Assembly: GCF_020184175.1 (NCBI RefSeq)
Contig: NC_065531.1
Coordinates: forward strand, 83,484,604-83,548,603
Reading direction: 5' to 3'
Length of the DNA: 64,000 nt
Source: Aphis gossypii
Taxonomy: Eukaryota > Arthropoda > Insecta > Hemiptera > Aphididae
Positions 37,077 through 49,800 of this stretch are shown piece by piece. Made by a program: the position numbers and the translations under genes. The notes beneath the pieces are model-generated. The model worked only from the letters and a program-made list of their open reading frames with translations. It did not search any database and was not told where the DNA came from. The stretch's first letter is position 1, and every line of letters starts with the position of its first letter.

Positions 37077-37490
37077 GAAATGCTCATCACTCGCGTGTGT
37101 GTTGTCTCAGTTTTACGAACGTATGATATGGAAAATTTATGTTCAGCAGTTCAAATTTTAACCTTTAACAATAGAGGGATCAGAAAATTGACTAAATATA
37201 AAATTTAAAGGTAAGAAAATTATCTGTGATTACTCGTGGTTTTTTATTTTGCGATATTTTGATTTTTAAGCGAGCAATGAGAATTTTTAAATTGTAATAT
37301 TTTACACACTCATATAGCAATTACGTCTTATAAATTAAAATATGGTATAAAAACCTATGAGAACAAATAATGTTCTTACCTTTAAGTTTAATAATAGATC
37401 AATGTCATTACACAAAATCGAAGCCATTGAACGCAAATTTAGTACATAGTACTTTTTAATATTTTTGTAAGATGGAGAAAACTTAGATTA
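37077..37490. mobile_element. TTAA-type foldback MITE, third copy (degenerate right end)
   Basis: After TTAA (37077-37080) come CTCATCACTCGCGTGTGTGT and TTGTCTCAG, then TACGAACGTATGATATGGAA, AATTTAAAGGTAAGAAAATT on the left arm and, inverted, AACATTATTTG-type and TTCTTACCTTTAAGTTT (about 37373-37390), CGAAGCCATTGAACGCAAAT and TTTGTAAGATGGAGAAAAC near the right end. This is the best preserved view of the full-length interior of the family. The terminal TTAA on the right is not clear. Confidence 0.65.
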
Positions 37491-38099
37491 TTATTTTTTT
37501 ATCTGAAAAAGCGTAATTTGTTGGTTTAATAAATAAAATTGTGTGTAGGTAGGTATATGAAATTTTAATCGAAGCATTGAATAGGTATATTTAAAATCGA
37601 ATTTTTTTAATTCATTACTTCTAAACACATAAAGTATAGCCAAATTAGTTTTAAAAGTTGTTTGTAGGATACTAGTAAACTAGAATTTAAAGACAATACA
37701 AGAATTTCAAACCTTTTAAAAAAAAAAAAATTATATTGTGTAACTAGATTGATTGGTATTTTTAAATGATAAATAGATATTATTACCAAAAAAAAACAGC
37801 CCATCTCAAAATCCATAAATTTATTTTTTTTGAAAATATTTTTTGATGATAAATGTCTTGTTTTTTTAAATAGTATATAATTTATATAAATATTCTTAAT
37901 TTATTTACATTAAGTCATCAAGATTCACTATTTATTACCAATAACTTATTTATTATAAAGATATATTTATACATTAGAATTAATAAATATAATAAATTCT
38001 ATAAAACAATGTAGATTTGAATAATTAACAAAATAGTATAATATAATTTATAAATAAAAACATAGTTACATTATACACATAAAAAATAATATAAGTAAT
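37491..38099. other. 3' flank of VPS51
   Basis: AT-rich 3' side of VPS51 with no recognised gene. A 69-codon minus-strand frame at 37607-37816 is judged chance. Confidence 0.45.
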
Positions 38100-41000
38100 T
38101 TAACCTCTTTCACAAATGATTTCAACAACACTTGGTTCCATTAACACTGGATTTAAACATCTATGAACTGAGCTGCTCAATATTTCATCCAGAAGCAAAT
38201 GTACTAAACTGAAATAAATTATTGAAATGAATTTAGATGAAATCAAAAGCAAATTATTAGTAAATTAAACACTCATTTTAATAATTCATTAAATTTATTT
38301 TTCAATAATATTATGTTTTAAAATCTAAATTAATTTTAAATTAGGAAAATAAGAACACATAATGTATGCAATATAATTTAATGGTATATAAATCAATTTA
38401 AATAGATATTTTAAGTATAAATGGATAATAGCATAATTTACTTTGTACATACATACTTTGTAATTCACAAAATAAATTTATTAATTCATTTTGTAAGAAC
38501 TTAGAAAATATGTATTTTAAAGTTATTTCACTTCTTTAATTTAATCAATTACTTTTAAACATTTATGAAATTATATTTAATTTGAATGACCTTTAAATTA
38601 AAAAATAATGTTTTATAAATAATATAATATCATACTTTTCATCTGAAACAAAACGCCACAAATAAAGCTGTAAATAATGAATATCAACTTGAACCTGTTG
38701 AAGTCCATAGCGATTGAACGTTCTTAAACGAACACATTCTAAAAGTGTCTAAAACATTAAGAGAAAAAAATTAAAACAATTTAGATTAAAATTGTACAGG
38801 ATATAATCAAACCTTTAGACTTATTTTAATAATTCCTGTTGTAATAGAAACCCTTGAAAATTGAACTGGTGAAAATATGTCTATACGCTCTGAAAATAAC
38901 CTATTAATAGCGGAAAATGTTTGGGTATTTGTAGCTGTTCCACCAGACGACCATGCTCTAATATGTCTAGACATTTGAGTCCTACGACTCGAATCACTAC
39001 TTCTGTCTGTTCGCATACCTTCTTCAAATAATTCACCAACCTAGATCAAAAAGGTGTTTTTTTAATAATTGCAGAAGATCTTAAACGTATATTGGAACAA
39101 AAAAAGAAAGAAATATACAAAAATATTTTATTTAATTAAATAATATTTATTATTGTCTTTAAAAGTTTAAAATAATGTAAAAAACATATGTATATTAATA
39201 CAAAACTATTTTGTACCTACATGAATAGCTTTATCAAAATATTCTTGTGAGAAATGTTGATAAAATAAATAAAAAATATTATATACTAAATATAGAAACC
39301 TATCATTATTGTTTACTACAATATTGTTTTGAATATTTTAATAATTATTTAATAAAAGAGTTTTTTAATCTCTACTGATAGTACACATCCTTCTTTTTGT
39401 TACTGAAAACCTAATGAAAATACATTACGGGTTCTGTTATATAAATATTTGATTTTTTAAAACTCTGTCTGCATAAAAACTAGTATGTAAACTTCAATAT
39501 TTAGACTTGGAATATATTTAAATATGAAAAAATTATTTGTAAATAGAGTTGAAGTTATTTTTATCAATTAAGCATTTTTAAAATCAAAATTATTTTTTTT
39601 ATTAAATTAAAATGAAGAAAAAAGTAAACTACTACAACACAAATACTTTTTAATTTGAAAATATTATTTACTATATTATTAATACAAATACAAATAAGGA
39701 ATTTTACTTGACTATCAACAGAGGTGATTTCCTCAACTACTCTTTTCATAACAGCACGCACTGTTCTGGGTTCTAAACTATGAAGCCAATCACGAGTTTC
39801 AACTGATTTCTTTAACATCTAAAAATTAAAAGTATAAATAAATTAGATCAATATCAAATATTGTTTTATATTACTTACTTGTGATATAGATAGTCCTTCA
39901 ACCCGGACATAATAATTTACAAGATCTTGAGCAGCAGAATGCATATCTGACGCCAGCTCAACTTCAGAGCTAAGTTGAGATGAATTCTTATTTTTGTTTT
40001 CAAAATATTTATTAATCTCATAAGTTTCATCAACTAATTGTAACTAAAAATAAATTAATAATAAATATTAAATACTATATTTTACTTTTTATTTTTTAAG
40101 AATCTAAGTTAGCTTACCAAATGACCAATACCAGACATTTGATACTCGAGACACATTTTAGTCATGATTAGGAAAAGAAAAGCGGGTGGACAAGGTATGC
40201 AAATAGTATAAGAACGAGCAGCTGAAGATAAATAATGTAAAAATCCCACAACAAGTCCTTCGCGTACATTATCAACACTGATGGATTTTCGAAGAGCATG
40301 ATTGGTTGAAAATGATACTTCTGGTTCTAAAAATGCCTAAACACAAAATTAATCTACTCTTTAGTAATTATAAAATTACATCAATGATGTAGAAATAATA
40401 ACTAAAATTTGAAAAATTAGTTTCTTTATTAAATTTGAATATATTATAATAATAAATAGTTACTTACAGAAATATCTTGTAAAATTCCTTTAACTTTTTC
40501 TATTACATCTGATGTTAATGATGCTAAGGATTCAGTAGCAAATCCATTATCGTTTAGTTTTTGTAAAGACACTAATGATTGACGTACAGTTGCTAGTTTA
40601 TCATGGAAATGTGCTTTTAACATAGCCAAGTGTAATTTAGTTTGACGACGGGCGGCAGAAGATATAATCTCCAAAGCATTCCTATGAATATTAATCATAT
40701 TATTATCAATATTACAATAATACTAATATTTCATGGATTTAAATACATACAATGTAAAATCTTTGTAGGAAAACAATTTTCCAATTGCTTGAATCTTTCT
40801 GTAAAATCTGTCCAAAGCTCTAACAAGGATTGCGGTGTCACTTGTATTTTTATCAATATAACATTGAACTATTTCCAAGTATCGAATCATATTTTCTTCA
40901 ACAAACATATTTAATTGATTTATACTGATTTCGATCTCTTCATTTTCATCACTAAAAAAAAAAGATAATAATTAATAAACAAATCAACATTTTTTTTTTA

Positions 41001-42803
41001 TATTATGTTTTACTTTTTTGATAGATTTTCAATAAACATATCATTGAATGAAGCGATTACCATGCACAATTGACTAAAGAAAGTGTCACTTCCTAAATCA
41101 ATAAATTCAATCATATCCTATAGAAATAATTAAACATACAAATAAATAACAAATCATAAACATCAAAATATGTTATTATTTTAATAGAATTTATAGGTAT
41201 ATTGAGACTTAATGTAATTACCCAAGGTTTTAATTATTCAATAATTAAGAAAATTACAACCGAGAACATAACACTTGTATATTATATTTTAGAAATACCT
41301 AGTTAGTAGTAGTAGTATCAATTTCAAAATACAAATTAAATTAAAACTAAGAATTATAACTAAATTTACTTGATTTAAATTTTCAACTTGCAATTCAAGA
41401 ACATTCAATGATTCAAAAAGACGATTTTTTGAGTGTAACAAAAATTCTTTGCATAGTGATAAAACTGGCTCATCAAGTTGAAGTAAAAGATTAACGGATT
41501 TAGTTAATTCTTTACCAGTAATCTATAACATAAAGGGCCATTCTGGTCAAATTGTAATTTAGTGCTAGATTAAAGTTATTATAAACCATAAATAAACAGT
41601 TACATCTTTATCTCTTAAATGACTGTACAAGATTTTCATTAGTTCATTCACTATATTATTACAATCATTAAGAATCCCCTTTAATGATTCTTGATTTCCA
41701 TATTGTGTTAAAACTCGTTGAGCATGTAAATATTCTTGAACAACCTAATAAAGTAAATACATTTAAATTACAAATTTTTGTTTTTTAATTATTTAACTAT
41801 TTATTTTCATGAATAACTTATATAAATACATTACTTTACCTGTTCATAATCTCCTTTTGTTAAAAGTTTGTTTAATGTTGTTGGAAGAGTGTAAACAAAT
41901 TGCAAACGCTTTAATAAAGTATGGGTCTCTGAAAGTTTTGATATTTCATCTCTATTAGCCTAAATATAATAAAATACATATATAATAATTATTCAAAAAA
42001 TACAATAATTTTTCTAAAATTTTGTCACTTGCATGCAAATTTGATGTAATTATTTCTGATGTATGAGTAATTTCATCCATTTTAGATAAGAGCATTTCCA
42101 TGTCTTCTTCTAAGCTTTTAAAATCATTTTTCATCTATAATATAAATAAAAAGTTAACAAATTCAAACCATTCTGGCATTTTATTTTGGTTTTAATATCT
42201 TACTTTTCCAATTGTATCAGTAGCCAAAATAAATTTGTTATAATTTTCATACACTAGAGTTTGCATATCAGAATGTAAAGATTGAATATCTTGATGTATT
42301 TCTCTTTCATGGTCAATTACTTGTTTTAAATTTGATTCCTGCATAATAATATTATGAATTAATATATTAAATTTTATCATACAATGGTTTGTATTAATTA
42401 ACTATAATTAAATTAAAGAGATCTGGATTTGGAGACGTATCTTTCAAGACATAAGGTATTATGAATTTTTTAATAGAAGCATTTTCAAATTTAATGTGAG
42501 AATAAAATTAAAAATGATTAAATTAACTGTAATTTTAATAATTGTACAAATTATACTTAAATTATAGTAGAAGCCCAAAGAAATTTAAACTCAAAGTAAT
42601 TGTTTGTCATGATTTGTAATTTCTATCAACTATGTTTAAGCTATCAAATAAAATTACTGAAAAATCATAAGAAAAACTGAAATGAGAAATGTTTACAATA
42701 GGTATATCTGGGTTTATTTTACCTTAAGTACTTTTTTGACATACATTTCTGCATTGAAACATGCACCGTTAATGTCATAAGGACTTCCTGGTTTAATATC
42801 CAT
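38100..42803 (-). CDS. VPS51: Vacuolar protein sorting-associated protein 51 (VPS51 / Fat-free / ANG2)
   Basis: VPS51 is the shared subunit of the GARP and EARP tethering complexes, acting in endosome-to-Golgi retrieval and endosomal recycling. Fifteen exons in phase: 42723-42803, 42204-42338, 42033-42134, 41840-41959, 41604-41744, 41370-41522, 41014-41117, 40751-40951, 40468-40681, 40118-40336, 39879-40043, 39708-39818, 38813-39040, 38636-38748, 38100-38208; 731 residues, close to the vertebrate length (about 780). Signatures: YDINGACF near the start, SDMQTLVYENYNKFILATDT (residues about 50-69) in the N-terminal coiled coil, LVRALDRFYR, SFSTNHALR, KSVETRDWLHSLEPR with VRAVMKRVVEE (about 549-575), LFSERIDIFSPVQFSRVS, GIIKISLKTLLECVRLRTF, VDIHYLQLYLWRFV and the C-terminal EPSVVEIICERG. 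The third intron starts with GC (CAT|GCAAGT), which restores a reading that aligns without gaps to relatives. Intact. Confidence 0.96.
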
Positions 42804-44094
42804 TTTAAAACATATATTTGTAATTAATATTAATACTTTTTCTTCTACCGAAGTACAACTGTACAAGTTACAAGAACAAAACTACTATAGTACCCTATAG
42901 TACTTAGTAGACAGTTAGTAGTATTTTACTATTTTACTATTTACTTTTTATCCCTTATCAGTTATCATAACTCACTGCCCAAGAAATTACGTGCACGAAG
43001 ATAGCAGTAATAATTATTGCATAGAGTTATTGATAAGAAATCCTTATATTATCGGCAATGGCCAATTCGTACGAAGAGTTGCCTATGGTCTGCTCCTTTT
43101 ATAAATTACTTAAATCCACTCATCAAAATCTTGCTATCTAATTATAACACCTTAACTATAGGTACTCTGGTATACTCAGTAGTCAATAGGTAGTGCTAAA
43201 TTATTTATAAAGATATTATTTAACATATTATAATATATTATATTGGTAATTTTTTAGATCAATTGAACGATATGTTAATTTCACACAATCATTGTTTTAA
43301 ATCATGTTGATTGTATTTTACGAAATATATAAATAAAATATATGAAGATAAATATTCATGATAAATCCAAACAATTAACAGAAATACTAAAAACATATCA
43401 AGATACGGAACAATTGCAGTGTAGCTACCATGCGATTTTTTTTTTTTTGAAACATGTATTTTAACGAGTTAAGAACGATGGTGCAAAAAAAAATTTGCTC
43501 AAATAATTATTTTAGAAGTAGGATATATCCTTCCTAAGTTTGCGAATTCACGTTTTTACATATGCACATAATGCTGTACTTTCCTGCCACGCGCCACGTT
43601 TATAACGAATTTTTCAATGTAGTAAGTAATAACATTAAGAATTAAGATGATAATTATATTAAATGAGACTATCAAGTAATGAGGTAGACAAATATAAATG
43701 AAACACAGACTTCTATACTAACTAGATAAGGTATTTCTATAATTATTATCGTGGTTGTAAACATTCTGTGATGACGAGTATATCTTATGGATTACTCTCG
43801 AGTTCAAATGATTTTACTTGGATTTCATGGTAAAAAAACAGAGCTAACCTAGGATGGGTTTGATAGATATGAATAAATATTAATAGTTATGAAAATAATA
43901 ATACAATGGTGAACTGCGGGTATTTATTAAATAAATCAAATACAATATACAAATAAACCTAGAAATCTCGCTTATAGGCCTAACCTTGAAGAGAATAAGA
44001 TAATTTTGGACTTCTTAAAACCAACCATAAGTTAATCAACACAAATTTAATCTAATGTGATTAATAAATTATTTGTAAATTTATACTATAAAAG
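42804..44094. other. Upstream flank of VPS51 and intergenic DNA
   Basis: The first 200 bases upstream of the VPS51 start are the probable promoter by position. The rest is AT-rich without a supported frame. Confidence 0.35.
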
Positions 44095-45013
44095 CAAGTC
44101 TCGATTTTTGTCACGCATACAAATCCACACCGTTCAACGTATCGTCATCAAATTTTTCACTGTTATACCTGACAGTTTGCTGGAGGTTTTAGTACCACTT
44201 TTGTTAGGGAACATGTCCAATACTTTTTGACATATTCAGATTTTTACAGAAATATGTTATTTGAATCTAAACACACTGTTCTGTGTGAAAACGAAATATA
44301 TCTATCATATATGTGTTCCTTTCCTTTATTTCATTTATTTCGAAAAGACAACATAATAAATTACACAAAATAAGCTTTGTGTCTTTATTATAAAATTTGA
44401 ATTTCAACGTATTTGCATTATATATTAAAATAATTGTTTAAAGCGTAGGTATAGTCAAGCAATCGTCCACGACTTACCTCAGAATGTATACATAGAATCG
44501 ACGATGAATCAATTATTATTATTGTCGATGTATATGAGATGTGACAACGGCTCTGTTTTGAACGGTCCTGTGAGATTTGAACTTTGAAGTATAGATCACT
44601 GCGTTCTAACTATGACTGAAGTACTTAATCTTGAGACTCGAATAGTTAAGATATGTTAAAACGCATCTAATAATAATAATAACCAATAGAAAAGTAGTAT
44701 AATATAAATCAGTAGCGCGCTGATTGGCTGTATGAAGCGAAAACCCACAGAATGACATGTCCAATGTTGTTTAATAATTATTATTATTGTTATTCATTTA
44801 ACGACGTTATAATATTTTTTTATAATATATTTCCCGGGTGTAAGAATAATGATATAAATTTGAGTAAAAAATTGTTTTAATTATCTACAAGTAGGTATGA
44901 GGTATGTACACTTTATAGCATTTTATGATCTAAATAACTATAATGCAAAGATACAGTCCCACAATTTGCAAACCACTATCCACGGGGGCGGAGCACGCGG
45001 GTGACAGCTAGTA
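44095..45013 (+). mobile_element. Possible non-autonomous Helitron-like element
   Basis: The stretch begins near ATAAAAGCAAGTCTCG and ends with GGGGGCGGAGCACGCGGGTG followed by ACAGCTAG|T. A CTAG end next to T after a GC-rich, hairpin-prone terminus is the style of Helitrons, and a block with GTAGCGCGCTGATTGGCTGT (44712-44731) is of repeat type. No Rep/helicase coding sequence is present. Boundaries, particularly the left one, are guesses. Confidence 0.3.
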
Positions 45014-46834
45014 GTGAATATTTAAACTAAATATTAAGTATTAGTATAATAGTAATTGTAGGTAACCAATACTTATACCGGCTATACCTGATGGCCTTTA
45101 CTGCAGAGTTGTTATTGAAATCAATAAGCAATATATATATATAGTATGTACGAGTAGAATATTATCTTATTCGAGTTGACATGCATTCTAAGAAGATACT
45201 TATAGATACATAATAATATAATGAAGCCAAGAACATTCATCTAAAATAAAACTAAATAATACTTATCATTTGTATGCAATACATTATTTGGACACATGAA
45301 ATATAACTTTGATCCGACAAGAACTTCACTTAACGAGTTATTTCAATATAATCCGACAGTGCCACTGCAGTTACACACTTACCTACATCTGTGCATGGTA
45401 AGATACTTATGCACTAATCCAGTTGGAATCCCTGTACGGTTGTTCCCTACACCTATGTGATAATTAGGTGATCAACATTTAAATCTATCAATCTATCATT
45501 TAATATTATCTACGCGAGACTACAACCCAGTACAATTCTCTCGAGAGTTTTACACCGGTCGGCGGTCGACTCTTTTATCTTCACGTTTTAAACGCGACTA
45601 CAATATATTAATATATTATATAGGTAGATTATGACTGATTTATGAGTTAAAATCAGCGATAATTATAAGTACCTATACAATATATCACGATTGTCACGAC
45701 TGTGTTAAGAACAAAAACGTACTGTTACGATATAGGTACCTAGACAAAAACATATTATAGCCAGTGGACTAGTGGAAGTATTTAAGCCAAACCCTCCGCT
45801 CGCAGAGCCTTAAAGATGCACTCCAATTTGAAGAATTTTTCAATTTGAGACAGTATTTTATGGTGATATAAAAAAAAAAACACTGAAAAATTATAAATTA
45901 TAACCGAACAAAAAATCATTTATAAATAGGTATTCTATGTTATTGTTTTAAATAAATTTAAAAGTAAAAAGACGATTACATTATTATTTTTGTATTTTTT
46001 TTAGCTTCTATAGCATCAGACTTTTTCTAGAATCATTATTCATTATATGATAATTTAATTTTTGTCTTTAAGGGGACTCTACTTCTTAGGGACACCACGT
46101 TTCATGCTACGCCACTGTAAAAAATTGAGTTATTGACATTATTGATAATAATTATTATTATTATTAAGTATTCTGCAATCTACAGGATATAGGAAATATG
46201 TTCAATCTGTAAATACTGTTAAGTGTAAATAATGTAAACTGTAATAGAAAGTGTCGTAATAAATATGGTAAAATCATTAAGCTCTTTATTATATTTTAAT
46301 TAGAGTCTAGAAGTGCAGATACTTTTAGAAACGCCTATGGCATAATTAGTTATAAAGCTCAAACATCCACCCACCCAGAAGTACTAATAGAAAAATTCTC
46401 CAAATATTAACTTATGAATGACATTTTTTATAGCAGAAACGCAACTATTAGTATCCTCAAATTTAATGATGTGTGTTAAAAAATAAAAGTTATATTTAAA
46501 ATACTTCGAAATATTGAATATCTTTGTATTTGAAAAAAATAAGAATAACGACGTATAGGTTATTTTAATAAGTTTTAGGACCCCCGTAATTTCGCCAAAT
46601 CCAACGACCCCGCCCAGCGAATGGTGGTAGCGTTGAGGGATTTGGAGGGGCTGGGGCCTAGACCAACTAATATACACTATTGTTTATTCTTAATTCTTAT
46701 ACTTACTAATATAATTTACGAAGAATCTTGAACAAAATTGTTGAAACAAATAAACATTTATTATACATTTTTAAATAGTGTAACAATTAACAACATAACA
46801 TTTAAATCAAACAAAAATAAATAATAGCAACAAA
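45014..46834. other. Intergenic between Helitron-like repeat and NPAT 3' end
   Basis: No supported gene. A GC-richer patch at 45510-45600 contains a CTCTCGAGAG palindrome and CACCGGTCGGCGGTCGAC. Another at 46580-46665 (ACGACCCCGCCCAGCGAATG, GGGGCTGGGGCC) looks like a repeat fragment. An (ATT)n run lies at 46144-46165. Confidence 0.35.
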
Positions 46835-49800
46835 TTATAAATTTTTATTTTTACCGTGTACAACTGACAAAAAATCATCAACATCAACATTTGTCAGCAA
46901 TCGTTGATGTTCAACTTTTGACACCTTAGCTGGAGTCTATAAAAATAAATAAATACATTTAATACATCATTCTACATTTTTAAATGTTTTTATAAAAATA
47001 ACTATGACAAATTATTAGTTATCAGCAAAGAGATTTATCTTAATACATTACAAAATTAATATTCTATGGCAAGTTATAAAAAAAATATAGGAATATGTAT
47101 TATTACAAACTTATTGTTTAAAATCTAAACATAAGATAATAAAAATGTATAATAGTGTTCAAAGAACACAAAATCAATTATATAAATAAAAAATATCATC
47201 AATACTAATTCATAAAGTAAAAAAAAATCAATTATGGAGAAAAAATTATTTAGAAACTAATAAACACATTCACCTTATTATTTATTTCTTGATTTATGGG
47301 TCTTTTAAGAGCTTTATTAACAATATTTTCTGATCTACGGAACTTTTGTACATCACTTTGTGACCTGAAAAAGTATAAGAAATAAGATCAATCATACAAT
47401 ATAGTTTTGATAAGGTACCTAAAACAATAGCTCACTCAAACATAAAATAATATATTAATAGAATAGTATATAAATATATAATATACTGAAATCCAATTTA
47501 GCAGTCTACCAGTTTTAAACAAAAATTTAATACGTATTTTTATGATAATTAATTTCAATGAAAATATTTGAAAATAATTTTTTTAATTTGATATATTTTC
47601 TCAAAATAAAGCTATTAGTACATAAATAGTGTAAAATAAAGTATTTACTATTTAGTATAATAGAAAATAATTTATAATTTTAGAATAAGATACATTACAT
47701 TCTTTGTGGATTTTCTTCAACCCAATTTTTTCCTTTACTATAATCATGGTAACATCTTTTTTCATCTTTATGCTTAAATTTATCAGTACCCCTTACTATA
47801 TCTTTCCAAAACTCTCTTTTTACATTTTGATGATTACTTCTTTGAAAATGATTCTGATTATTAAATTGTAATCGATCATTGTGGTGTTGAATTTTCTTTG
47901 TCCTATTTACATAAGAAATATTAAATTAGAATGAATATAAAATATCATATTTAAAGATAACTGTTCAATTTTTTCAAAGAAATATTGACTCGCACCATTT
48001 AGAATTGAACCATAATGAATTTTAGCTAATATTCACTGAAATTTACCTATATTTATCATATTTACGATGAATATTATTTTGCAAATAGCTTGTTTCTCTA
48101 TATCTGTTGTTTCTATGTCTTATTGGATAATTATGAAAAGAATCTTCCCAAATAGAAGGGCTTCTTCTGGCTCTGTTATTTTTGTCATTTTTTATCTTAA
48201 CACCATCTTTAGGGGTACTAGTTATAGGTATGAGTATTTCTTCATCATTTGTCAATTCACCACTTTCTATTTCTGAAATGTCACCTAGCTTTTTGTTTAC
48301 TGTTATCAACGTTGAGGTAATTGGATCGGATAGCTGTGTACTGTCTAATTCTGAGAGTATATCAAGAAAAATAAATTTTTCTGATAAATGTAAATACACC
48401 ATCTGGAAAATATTTAATAAAATAATGATAATAATTAAAAATAATACAATATAAAACTGTTATTAATCATCAATTTAAGCACCTATGAATTATATAGTTT
48501 AATTCTAACATTCTGTTCAATATAAAACAAATAATACATGGTAGGTAATTCTAAATTTGAAATTATTCAACTACAAATTAGTTTTTATTATAGTATAAAT
48601 AGTATTATCAGATAGATTATAAAGTATAAGATATACATTTGAACACAAAAAATGTAATTCTTATGACTAATTTTATTTTAATAAAATTCAGAATTATTGA
48701 AAAATTTTGTTACACTGAAAGTAAATTTATTAAAAAAATATCATTAACACTATTTAATAGGGAAACAATATACACACTTATAAAGAACCTTTTGTACAAC
48801 AATCCCTCAATGTCTGCAGTTGAGTTTTAAATACCCATAAATTAAAAACCTTTATATTTCGTAGTTATTATAGGACAACTTAGTTATTTTATTAGATAAT
48901 TTTTATTATATTATTACATATATAACTACTAAAATAAATAGTCTATAATATAAATTTTTTGGGCAAAACTATTATAAAAAAATTCTTATTCATTTTTACT
49001 GTAAACAATAACATACTATTATATTTATACAGAATTAATTTAATTAAATAGTTATTAATAAATAACTAATTTTAATTTTAGGTATTTTTTTTTTTTAATA
49101 ATTAAAGCTTAATTTTGGACAACCCTAACCTTATATATAACAGTAAAAATATATGAAAAATATGAATATCCTGTACAAAATGGAACATATGGTCATCTTA
49201 TGTATAACTAAAGATACATATTATGCCATTAGAGAATATTTTTTACACTGCTTTATAATTATGTAAATTGTGCAAAATATGTCAGGAAACATAACCTCTA
49301 CACTTAACAGATAACAAAGGATTATTTAACTGTTAAATAATTAAAATAGTAATAAACTAATAAACATACCTCATGTTTACCATCTTCAGTAATTACTTCA
49401 TACACCTTTGACTTTTTTAAATATTCCATATAGTCAATTGGATCAGAAATTTTGTTAATCTGAGTATCTAATTTATCATCATGTCTAATAGTAACACAGG
49501 AAATATTATTAACAATGTTATTGTTTTTATTAGTAATACAATTTGGATTAAAAATGTTATCATCTAGGCATTTAGTTTGCTCAAAATCTAATGGTACAAT
49601 ATTTTTATTATGAACTGCATTATTTTCAATCTCATAAGACACTTCATTTAAGTCTGTTATACAACTTTCAGATAATTTAATTCTTTGATTTTTCATATCA
49701 TGAGATTTTTTTTTATTACTAGAATAACTTGTTGAAATATTCTCACTAGATCTATTTACATTATGCATTTTTGAATTAATATTATCTGTTTTAGTTGTCT

